Assembly (NCBI GenBank): GCA_002376715.1
Contig: DFOK01000056.1
Location: forward strand, 1 to 5,774
Direction of reading: 5' to 3'
Length of the DNA: 5,774 nt
From: Bacteroidales bacterium UBA3543
GTDB taxonomy: Bacteria; Bacteroidota; Bacteroidia; Bacteroidales; UBA932
The position numbers and the translations under genes were made by a program. Positions 1 to 5,774 of this stretch are shown here, one piece after another (the stretch's first letter is position 1; each line of letters opens with the position of its first letter). The notes under the pieces were generated by a model that saw only the letters and a list, made by a program, of their open reading frames with translations, was not told where the DNA came from and did no database searches.

Positions 1-452
1 CTATTAGACATCTTGTATTTTATTCAGAAAAGAAGAATAATTGCAAATATAATTTTGTAGTGGATCTGGATGTTACTTCACCGATCAGAACGACTGATGA
101 TATAGTGAATTGTCTGAATATGTTTGACAAGGATAAGGATTTGAAGACAGTTTTCTCAGTCAGCCCTTGTGCCAGAAACCCTTACTTCAATCAGGTTGAA
201 AAGAAAAAAGACGGTTATTGCAAGCTTGTAATTGAGGGCAAGTATCTATCCAGACAGACTGCACCTAAAGTATACGACATGAATGCCTCTATTTATGTTT
301 ATCGTCGCTCCTTCTTCGATACGGATTTATCTACAGCTCTTACCGATAAGACAAAATGTTATTTGATGGATCATTTGTGCTTTGATCTGGACGAACCTCA
401 TGATTATGATTATCTCTCTTTTCTGCTCTCAACCAAACGAATTGAATTGTAA
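1..452 (+). CDS. ptmB: CMP-sugar synthetase, acylneuraminate cytidylyltransferase family (PtmB/LegF/NeuA-like), 5'-truncated
   Basis: This is the C-terminal 149 residues of a CTP-dependent cytidylyltransferase that activates a nonulosonic acid as its CMP-sugar in the cytoplasm. The reading frame is open from base 3 and enters from the left edge. The GTG at 60 is therefore not a start: it falls inside the family core, VVDLDVTSPIRTTDDI, equivalent to the usual LDPTSPLRT block. Further family marks are SRQTAPKVY followed by NASIYVYRR (normally NGSIY), and a C-terminal FDLDEPHD with acidic residues where the family binds metal. The family is usually near 230 residues, so roughly 80 residues, including the N-terminal nucleotide-binding motif, are missing to the left. 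The TAA stop overlaps the next ATG by one base (TAATG). The family call is strong. The substrate (legionaminic rather than neuraminic or pseudaminic acid) is inferred from the PtmF/A/E-like neighbours; Kdo is less likely. Confidence 0.88.
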   Translation, partial: IRHLVFYSEKKNNCKYNFVVDLDVTSPIRTTDDIVNCLNMFDKDKDLKTVFSVSPCARNPYFNQVEKKKDGYCKLVIEGKYLSRQTAPKVYDMNASIYVYRRSFFDTDLSTALTDKTKCYLMDHLCFDLDEPHDYDYLSFLLSTKRIEL

Positions 453-1384
453 TGAACATTCTTATTATCGGACTTGGGTCTATCGCAAAAAAGCATATCA
501 CCGCAATACGGTCATTTAACAGCAATGCCTCCATCTATGCATTGAGGTCGAAACGCAATGCGAATAACCATAGCGGAGTGACGAATCTTTACTCATTCGA
601 TGAAGTGTCAAAGATAGATTTTGATTTTGCCATAATATCCAACCCGACATCAGAGCATAAAAACACCATACGGACGTTATTAGATTTCAGAATTCCGCTT
701 TTCATAGAAAAACCTATGGCCTCCTCCCCTGTTGATGACCTCATAAAGAGTATTAAAAAGGCCGGAATATTGACCTATGTGGCTTGTAATCTGCGGTTTC
801 TCGATACAATAATATTTTTAAAAGAATGTATTGAAACAGGAAAGGTTCCAGGGAGAATTAATGAAGTAAATGTCTATTGCGGATCCTATCTCCCTGAGTG
901 GCGACCCGGAAGCAATTTCAGGGAATCATACAGTGCAAGGGCAGATATGGGTGGAGGTGTCCATTTGGATTTGATTCACGAGCTGGACTATATCTGCTGG
1001 ATTTTCGGAATACCGGAGAATCATAGGGCGTTCTGCCGCAACAAATCATCTCTCTGCATCGATTCTATCGATTATGCAAAATATCTTCTTTTCTACAGAG
1101 AGTTTGCCTGCGATATCACGCTCAATTACTTCAGACGAGACTATAAAAGAGAAATAGAAATTCTATTTGACTCCATTACATGGAAGGTTGACCTGGCTCA
1201 AAATCGCATTACCGATTCAAATGGAATTGTTATCTTCCGGTCAGATAAAAGCTTGGCCGACACATATACGGACCAGATGAGATACTTCATCAATCTTGTC
1301 TCAAATAATGAGAAAGATTCTTTCAATGATATTATCTTTGCAAATGAGATTTTGAAATTATGTCTGGATTATGAGAGACCTTGA
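452..1384 (+). CDS. Gfo/Idh/MocA family NAD(P)-dependent sugar oxidoreductase (PtmF-like)
   Basis: This 310-residue protein is a cytoplasmic NAD(P)-dependent dehydrogenase of the Gfo/Idh/MocA family. The N-terminal Rossmann domain opens with MNILIIGLGSIAKKH (GLGSIA at residues 7-12). It contains SNPTSEH (63-69) and the family catalytic-lysine motif EKP at 86-88. The C-terminal alpha/beta domain holds GGGVHLDLIHELDY (167-180). That block is one residue shorter than the common form ending DLGVHxxD, a variant I associate with polysaccharide-locus members. Length is somewhat short but normal for this subgroup. The start at 452 gives the complete Rossmann strand and overlaps the upstream stop by one base, so translational coupling is likely; no Shine-Dalgarno is visible. 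It overlaps the next gene by 14 bases. The exact substrate cannot be read from sequence. Position between a CMP-sugar synthetase and PtmA/PtmE-like genes suggests a role in making the amino-sugar precursor of a nonulosonic acid. Confidence 0.88.
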   Translation: MNILIIGLGSIAKKHITAIRSFNSNASIYALRSKRNANNHSGVTNLYSFDEVSKIDFDFAIISNPTSEHKNTIRTLLDFRIPLFIEKPMASSPVDDLIKSIKKAGILTYVACNLRFLDTIIFLKECIETGKVPGRINEVNVYCGSYLPEWRPGSNFRESYSARADMGGGVHLDLIHELDYICWIFGIPENHRAFCRNKSSLCIDSIDYAKYLLFYREFACDITLNYFRRDYKREIEILFDSITWKVDLAQNRITDSNGIVIFRSDKSLADTYTDQMRYFINLVSNNEKDSFNDIIFANEILKLCLDYERP

Positions 1385-2114
1385 GAATAAAATAGTAATT
1401 GTTGCCGGTAGCAAAGGATTAATTGGGAGAGAAATAGTCAAACAATTCAAAGAGAATAATTCGATTGTAATCGATGCGGATTTGTCCAATGAAACCTCCA
1501 CCGAAAATAACACTTTCAAGCTTGACCTTGCCGATAACTCCTCTATTGACGCTCTTGTTTCATTTGTTATGAATAAGTATGGGCGTATTGACGGACTTGT
1601 AAATGCAGCATATCCCCGGACAGAGGATTGGGGAAACTACTATTTCGAAGAATCCCCTTTTTCCCACTGGGAACATAATATTAATCTTCAACTGAATTCG
1701 GTTTTTTATCTCAACCAGCAGATTCTTAAAGTGATGAAAGAGCAAAAGAATGGCTCTATAGTGAACTTCGGTTCAATTTATGGAATTGTTGGAAACGATT
1801 TTACCATTTACGAAGATTACAATGGTACTTCTCCCGGCGAATATTGCGCCATCAAAGGTGCGATAATCAATTTCACACGCTACCTGGCCTCTTATTTCGG
1901 AAAGTATAATGTTCGAATCAACTGTGTCTCTCCGGGAGGCATTTTTGACAACCAGCGTGAAGAATTTGTGAAGAAGTACACCCACAAATGCCCGATGAAA
2001 CGAATGGGTAACCCTGATGATATTGCTCCGATTTGTCTATTCCTTGTATCAGACGGAGCTAAATATATTACCGGACAAAATATTGCCGTAGATGGCGGCT
2101 GGACAGCTATATGA
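1371..2114 (+). CDS. ptmA: SDR family oxidoreductase, PtmA-like
   Basis: This 247-residue classical short-chain dehydrogenase has the usual family length and is expected to be cytoplasmic. The cofactor site is VAGSKGLIG (11-19), a variant of TGxxxGIG. NAAY (78-81) stands in the place of NNAG. N105 in INLQLN is the probable active-site Asn. S135 lies in NFGSIYG, and Y158 and K162 form the YxxxK motif (YCAIK). C-terminal RINCVSPGG (182-190) and ITGQNIAVDGG (233-243) are typical. Ser-to-Tyr spacing is 23 residues instead of the usual 13, an insertion rich in acidic and aromatic residues that I recall from PtmA-like SDRs. In Campylobacter, PtmA belongs to the legionaminic acid genes; the reaction here is not provable from sequence. 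The ATG at 1371 overlaps the preceding gene by 14 bases and gives the standard SDR N-terminus. The stop overlaps the next start as ATGA. Confidence 0.9.
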   Translation: MRDLENKIVIVAGSKGLIGREIVKQFKENNSIVIDADLSNETSTENNTFKLDLADNSSIDALVSFVMNKYGRIDGLVNAAYPRTEDWGNYYFEESPFSHWEHNINLQLNSVFYLNQQILKVMKEQKNGSIVNFGSIYGIVGNDFTIYEDYNGTSPGEYCAIKGAIINFTRYLASYFGKYNVRINCVSPGGIFDNQREEFVKKYTHKCPMKRMGNPDDIAPICLFLVSDGAKYITGQNIAVDGGWTAI

Positions 2115-3166
2115 ATAATATGATAAATAATAACACCATAAGCGATTCAGCTACGATACTGGATGCGCTAAAGTTACTTAACGATTTTACTGTCATCGGA
2201 TATACCTTATTTGTCACTGACTATTCCAACAGAGTTATTGGCACAATCACCGATGGAGATATCCGCAGAAGATTGATTGGAGGAGGAGCTTTGACAGACT
2301 GCGTCACAACAGCCATGAACAGAGAATTCTCATTTTATTCATCGAATGATAATGAGAGAGTAGAATCCTTTCATAAGATCAAACAAAGAGGAGTAAAGGT
2401 CATCCCAATACTTGATGAGGAGTTGAGATTGGTTGGAATTATTGATACTGCAAAACAAAAATCCATGCTCCCCATCGATGCGGTTCTTATGGCCGGAGGC
2501 AAGGGAGAACGTTTAAGACCTCTGACTGATAATATTCCTAAGCCACTTTTGAAAGTTGGAGATAAAACCATTATTGACCACAATATCGATCGTCTGCTAT
2601 CATACGGCATACAACACATTACAGTTACAGTCAATTATCTTAAAGAGCAAATCGAAGAACATTTTTCAAAGCCTAGAAACGGTGTAAAAATCAACACAGT
2701 TCGAGAGCCAAAATTTCTAGGAACGATAGGATCGGTCAAATTTGTAAACAAACTCCACAACGACACCATTTTGGTAATGAATTCAGATCTTTTTACCAAC
2801 ATCAATTATGAAGATTTCTATCTCGACTTCGTAAAAAGTGGAGCAGATATGTCAGTGGCCGCCATCCCCTACTCTGTATCCATTCCGTACGGAATTCTGG
2901 AAGTTGAAAAAGATTCCATTAAGGCTCTATCGGAAAAACCCACCTACAACTACTACGCGAACGCCGGCATCTATCTTATAAAAAAACAAATGCTCTCATT
3001 AATACCTGATAATGAGTATTTTGATGCAACGGATCTGATTGAACTGTTGATTGCACATGGATCGAAAGTTATCAGGTTCCCGATAACCGGCTACTGGATA
3101 GATATCGGTAAAAACGAAGATTACAATAAAGCCAACGAACTGGTAAGGCATATTAACAGTGATTGA
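2111..3166 (+). CDS. ptmE: CBS-domain sugar-phosphate nucleotidyltransferase (PtmE-like, candidate glucosamine-1-phosphate guanylyltransferase)
   Basis: This 351-residue protein has two parts. Residues about 8-118 form a tandem CBS pair, seen in GTITDGDIRRRL (44-55) and in VIPILDEE followed by LVGIID (98-112); such modules usually bind adenine nucleotides and regulate the attached enzyme. Residues 121 to about 345 form an NTP_transferase domain. It shows the signature LMAGGKGERLRPLT (126-139), PKPLLKVG (143-150), GTIGS (204-208), a metal-binding Asp in MNSD (D226), NAGIY (284-288), and WIDIG (329-333) with the second metal Asp at 331. The same architecture occurs in Campylobacter PtmE, reported to make GDP-glucosamine for legionaminic acid. 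Nucleotide and sugar specificity here are inferred by context; other hexose-1-phosphate substrates remain possible. The ATG at 2111 overlaps the upstream stop by four bases; the ATG at 2120 is an alternative losing three residues. A 50-base gap follows. Confidence 0.9.
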   Translation: MNNMINNNTISDSATILDALKLLNDFTVIGYTLFVTDYSNRVIGTITDGDIRRRLIGGGALTDCVTTAMNREFSFYSSNDNERVESFHKIKQRGVKVIPILDEELRLVGIIDTAKQKSMLPIDAVLMAGGKGERLRPLTDNIPKPLLKVGDKTIIDHNIDRLLSYGIQHITVTVNYLKEQIEEHFSKPRNGVKINTVREPKFLGTIGSVKFVNKLHNDTILVMNSDLFTNINYEDFYLDFVKSGADMSVAAIPYSVSIPYGILEVEKDSIKALSEKPTYNYYANAGIYLIKKQMLSLIPDNEYFDATDLIELLIAHGSKVIRFPITGYWIDIGKNEDYNKANELVRHINSD

Positions 3167-3216
3167 TATCGTTAACCGGTTGTTCGATAGAGACAAGAGG
3201 TTGACAAAAGTGTATT
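3167..3216 (+). other. 50-base intergenic gap with weak imperfect dyad
   Basis: This is the only real gap between genes in the window. It contains TATCG (3167-3171) mirrored by CGATA (3185-3189), around the 8-base palindrome AACCGGTT (3174-3181). The two symmetries are offset by half a base, so they form at best a weak hairpin, and no T-run follows to make a terminator. I see no Bacteroides-type promoter (TAnnTTTG at -7). The TTGACA at 3201 has no -10 partner before the ATG at 3217. Transcription from the upstream genes most likely reads through. Confidence 0.35.
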
Positions 3217-4746
3217 ATGGGCATTATAGTCAGACAAAGCGTAAAAGGAACCGTTGTTACTTATTTGGGAGCAGCGCTCGGTTTCTTTACCACTTTTTTT
3301 GTTCTTACAAAATATCTGACCGCAGAAGAGGTAGGTTTGACCAAAGTTATGATGGATGCTGCCGTGCTGCTCGCAGGCTTAGGCCAGCTAGGTACCAACA
3401 CATCCATTATGCGTTTCTTTCCCCACTTCAATGATGAAAAGAATGGGGACCATGGGTTCTTTTTTTGGACAATAGTAGTTCCCCTCATTGGTATATCTAT
3501 ATATAGCATTATCTATTTGCTGCTCAAGGTACCAATATGTAACTTTTTTGCTCAAAACTCACAACTGTTTGTTGATTACTTCTATTTTGTTATTCCCCTG
3601 GCTTTCTTTATGCTCTACACAACAGTTTTTGAAACAAACTCCAATGTACTGCAAAGAATAGCCGTTCCTAAGTTGATACGTGAGGTAGGCATTCGGCTTA
3701 TGCTTCTGGTAACTTACCTCCTATATGGATTCAAGATAATTTCTTTGGATGGAATGATGATCTCATTCTGTGCCATTTATGCAATAGCAACCTTGCTCAA
3801 CATCATTTATTTACTCTCGTTGAGAAAAATCTCTTTCAAGCCGGATTTCAAGTTCATTACCAAAGAAATCAGAAGAGAGTACTTGATGTACACATTGTTT
3901 CTTATCCTTGCAGCATTGGGAGGATTGATTACACCGATAATCAACTCTTTTTTCGTTTCAGCAAAAATGGGGCTTGAATCAACCGGAATATTTACAATTG
4001 CAACCTATGTAACATCAGTAATAGGGATGGCATACGTTTCCCTGTACAATATATCTCAACCTCTAATTTCTCATGCAATCCGCCACGATGAGATGAAAGA
4101 GGCTGAGAAATTGAGCAAAAAGGTTTCTTACCACCAGCTTATTATCTCCACACTTGTCTTTCTGTTGATATGGATTAACATCAATTTGTTCTTTGATATT
4201 CTTCCGAACGGTGATTTATATCGCAAAGGCAAATATGTCATCTTTATTCTCGGCATTTCAAAAGTAACATACTCAACCCTGAGTATAAGCGGTTCAGTAC
4301 TAAGTTACTCTAATCACTACTATTACTCATTGTGGCTTTCATTCTTACTGATGGGAATAGCTATAATATTAAATCTTATTCTAATTCCTCTGTATGGATT
4401 GGAAGGTGCATCTCTTGCCACTCTTGCATCCTATCTATTATTCTTCACACTCCAATTAGCTCTTATCAAGTGGAAGATCAGTGTAAATGTACTAACCTGG
4501 AATCACCTGATAATTGTTGGTGGAACGATTGTTTTATTTTTCGCCAACTACTGCTGGAACAGATATTTGACACCGATAATTCAAAGTTCCTTTGATAACA
4601 CACTACTGGCGACCATGATAGATTGCATTATCAGGACTGTATTATTTGGCATAATCTCTCTTGTAGCATTGTACTTTAGCGGGATATCCGAAGAAATCAA
4701 TGGCATTATCAGAAAAATCCTTAAGCCCATATGGAAGACTCATTAG
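3217..4746 (+). CDS. wzx: Wzx-type oligosaccharide flippase (polysaccharide biosynthesis protein, MOP superfamily)
   Basis: This 509-residue integral inner-membrane protein probably flips an undecaprenyl-diphosphate-linked repeat unit from cytoplasm to periplasm. It has roughly 12-14 hydrophobic segments, for example near residues 13-31, 82-104, 118-137, 155-172, 176-202, 222-247, 256-280, 305-327, 338-362, 372-392, 396-416, 428-446 and 466-488. The N-terminus, MGIIVRQSVKGTVVTYLGA followed by TKYLTAEEVGL (31-41), is characteristic of Bacteroidota Wzx proteins and fixes the start at 3217, though there is no Shine-Dalgarno at proper spacing. GLEGASLATLASY (394-406) matches the conserved family glycine-rich helix. 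Length is normal and the frame is intact. Substrate cannot be read from sequence; neighbouring genes suggest a repeat unit bearing a nonulosonic acid. Its last 16 bases overlap the next gene. Two T7 runs (3294-3300, 3460-3466) lie inside phenylalanine codons. Confidence 0.93.
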   Translation: MGIIVRQSVKGTVVTYLGAALGFFTTFFVLTKYLTAEEVGLTKVMMDAAVLLAGLGQLGTNTSIMRFFPHFNDEKNGDHGFFFWTIVVPLIGISIYSIIYLLLKVPICNFFAQNSQLFVDYFYFVIPLAFFMLYTTVFETNSNVLQRIAVPKLIREVGIRLMLLVTYLLYGFKIISLDGMMISFCAIYAIATLLNIIYLLSLRKISFKPDFKFITKEIRREYLMYTLFLILAALGGLITPIINSFFVSAKMGLESTGIFTIATYVTSVIGMAYVSLYNISQPLISHAIRHDEMKEAEKLSKKVSYHQLIISTLVFLLIWININLFFDILPNGDLYRKGKYVIFILGISKVTYSTLSISGSVLSYSNHYYYSLWLSFLLMGIAIILNLILIPLYGLEGASLATLASYLLFFTLQLALIKWKISVNVLTWNHLIIVGGTIVLFFANYCWNRYLTPIIQSSFDNTLLATMIDCIIRTVLFGIISLVALYFSGISEEINGIIRKILKPIWKTH

Positions 4747-5774
4747 ACTTATTCTATAAAATAGAGCAGGAATACAAGCTTTTTGATCTCGAAGAAGAGG
4801 ATTGTTCTGTGCCTTGGGATATATTCAGGCATTCTGTTCTCACACGCATGGCTACACCCTTTGAAAAGAACCAGAGGATCCGACTGACCCCGAGAAAGTT
4901 AACACTATTTGTGCCCATTTTGTTCAAATCCATTCTTGGATTAAGCAAAAAAAAATGTAACACATTACTCTTTTCTGCGAACAGGTATTCCGACAAAGAT
5001 GGATTGTGGTACGACAAAGCAAGTGAGGATATATGTAAATTCTTTGAAACAAGTCAAGGCAACCTGCTCAACCTTGACAACATAAAACCCGGCAATGAAT
5101 ATAAAAATAGAGTCCGATACAACCCTCTCCCTATATTCAAACTGATTCACAAAAAATATCCCAAACTCTCAGATAATACTTACCACGTTATAAGAGAGGC
5201 ATTCACCGATAATGTACCCGGGTTCTCCATTACCTATGAGTTCCTCAATTCACAATACCGTTCATTTCAACAAGAACGCGCTTATTACACAAAATTATTT
5301 AAAAGACTATCCCCTAAAAGGATAATTTTTGTCCAAAATGGCATACAAAAAGGTATGATAGCCGCCGCCAGGATTTGTAGCATTCCCATATATGAAATGC
5401 AACACGGAATCTATGGCAGAAAGTATGTTCTATACTACTATCCTGAGATAGACAATATTGCTGATCAATTTTATCCCGATATCTTTTTCACTTTTGGTTC
5501 AATGTGGAGTAAAGATTTAAATGCTCCTACACGTATTGTTCCTTTGGGAAATAACTGTTTTTATAATGAACCTGCCAATGATATCCGTGATTCAAACACT
5601 ATTGTATTCATATCCTCGATTGTACACGCCAACTTTCTTTTTCCAATTGCCCGTGAGTTAGCATCATCTCACCCTGAATTCAAAATTATTTTAAAACTCC
5701 ACCCTGGAGAGTTTTTCAGATATGATGAGATTGTACAGGAATTCAGTAAAAACAGCAACGTTAACGTTGTAAGA
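4731..5774 (+). CDS. Putative GT-B-like glycosyltransferase of a capsule/polysaccharide locus, 3'-truncated
   Basis: An open frame of 348 codons runs off the right edge. The ATG at 4731 is the first start after an in-frame TAA at 4722 and overlaps the flippase by 16 bases. There is no signal peptide or clear membrane segment, so the protein is probably cytoplasmic or membrane-peripheral. The N-terminus (YKLFDLEEED, then PWDIFR at 28-33) resembles an N-terminal block I associate with uncharacterised capsule-locus transferases. A central strand, RIIFVQNG (197-204), leads to IPIYEMQHGIYGRKY (218-232), and a second Rossmann-like unit contains IVFISS (291-296) and IILKLHPGEF (319-328). The QHG and KxHP elements are shared with several GT-B groups, including capsule-synthesis transferases, CDP-glycerol transferases and bacterial sialyltransferases; this fits a nucleotide-sugar (perhaps CMP-sugar) transferase. 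No family is certain. The C-terminus is missing, so total length is unknown. Confidence 0.75.
   Translation, partial: MEDSLDLFYKIEQEYKLFDLEEEDCSVPWDIFRHSVLTRMATPFEKNQRIRLTPRKLTLFVPILFKSILGLSKKKCNTLLFSANRYSDKDGLWYDKASEDICKFFETSQGNLLNLDNIKPGNEYKNRVRYNPLPIFKLIHKKYPKLSDNTYHVIREAFTDNVPGFSITYEFLNSQYRSFQQERAYYTKLFKRLSPKRIIFVQNGIQKGMIAAARICSIPIYEMQHGIYGRKYVLYYYPEIDNIADQFYPDIFFTFGSMWSKDLNAPTRIVPLGNNCFYNEPANDIRDSNTIVFISSIVHANFLFPIARELASSHPEFKIILKLHPGEFFRYDEIVQEFSKNSNVNVVR
4947..4955 (+). repeat. A9 homopolymer tract inside the terminal gene
   Basis: Nine consecutive adenines encode Lys73-Lys75 of the putative glycosyltransferase, in frame as written. One extra A would put ATG TAA directly after the tract, ending the protein at once. 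Loss of one A also leads to an early stop, some 50 codons on. The tract is thus a possible slippage point, but nothing here shows that it varies. Confidence 0.6.

Noticed and set aside
60..62. GTG as the start of the first gene
   Set aside because: The frame is open upstream to base 3 and the residues before and after this codon form one continuous conserved core (FVVDLDVTSP); the true start lies left of the window.
3201..3216. TTGACA at 3201 as a promoter -35 element
   Set aside because: Only ten bases separate it from the flippase ATG, leaving no room for a -10 and start site before the gene, and no Bacteroides -7 element is present.
3159..3434. A 91-codon + strand frame beginning GTG at 3159
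   Set aside because: It overlaps the end of the nucleotidyltransferase and runs out of frame through the first 218 bases of the flippase. Its composition there (Cys, Arg and Tyr rich) is that of an out-of-frame shadow, while the flippase has a normal N-terminus.
3294..3466. T7 runs at 3294-3300 and 3460-3466 as phase-variation tracts in the flippase
   Set aside because: Seven-base runs in phenylalanine-rich membrane segments are expected by chance in AT-rich DNA and the frame is intact.
4332..4595. An 87-codon + strand frame within the flippase
   Set aside because: It lies wholly inside the flippase in another frame and shows no domain; it is a shadow.
4754..5150. Two minus-strand open frames opposite the last gene
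   Set aside because: They are antisense to a long + strand frame with coherent GT-like motifs, have no recognisable domain, and overlap each other.

Overview
The window is about 40% GC by eye and is fully coding on the + strand. It holds five junction-linked genes plus one partial gene at each end, or six genes in total. Four of the five gene junctions overlap (1, 14, 4 and 16 bases); the fifth is a 50-base gap. None of the start codons has a convincing Shine-Dalgarno sequence at normal spacing. Together with the protein style (a Wzx beginning MGIIVRQS and a capsule-locus type glycosyltransferase), this suggests a member of the Bacteroidota, probably Bacteroidales. That assignment is inference. 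The region is the inside of a surface-polysaccharide (capsule or O-antigen-like) operon.

Layout. Positions 1-452 are the 3' part of a CMP-sugar synthetase of the acylneuraminate cytidylyltransferase family; its N-terminus lies upstream of the window. Next come a Gfo/Idh/MocA oxidoreductase (452-1384), a short-chain dehydrogenase (1371-2114) and a nucleotidyltransferase carrying an N-terminal CBS-domain pair (2111-3166). After a 50-base gap come a Wzx-type polysaccharide flippase (3217-4746) and an unfinished GT-B-like protein, probably a glycosyltransferase, running off the right edge (4731-5774).

How the genes fit together. The first four genes match, by family, the set PtmB, PtmF, PtmA and PtmE of the Campylobacter flagellin-glycosylation locus. 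There they serve legionaminic acid synthesis, which uses GDP-linked hexosamine precursors and ends in CMP-legionaminic acid. The likely reading is that this operon makes a CMP-activated nonulosonic acid, that a downstream transferase (perhaps the last gene) adds it to a lipid-linked repeat unit, and that the Wzx moves the unit across the inner membrane. The synthase, epimerase, dehydratase, aminotransferase and acetyltransferase genes needed for the full pathway are not in view; upstream is the natural place to look.

There is no RNA gene, CRISPR array, mobile element or transcription terminator that I can support. The points most worth following up are the unassigned terminal glycosyltransferase with its QHG and KLHP motifs, the A9 tract in its frame, the CBS fusion on the nucleotidyltransferase, and the 10-residue insertion in the active site of the dehydrogenase.
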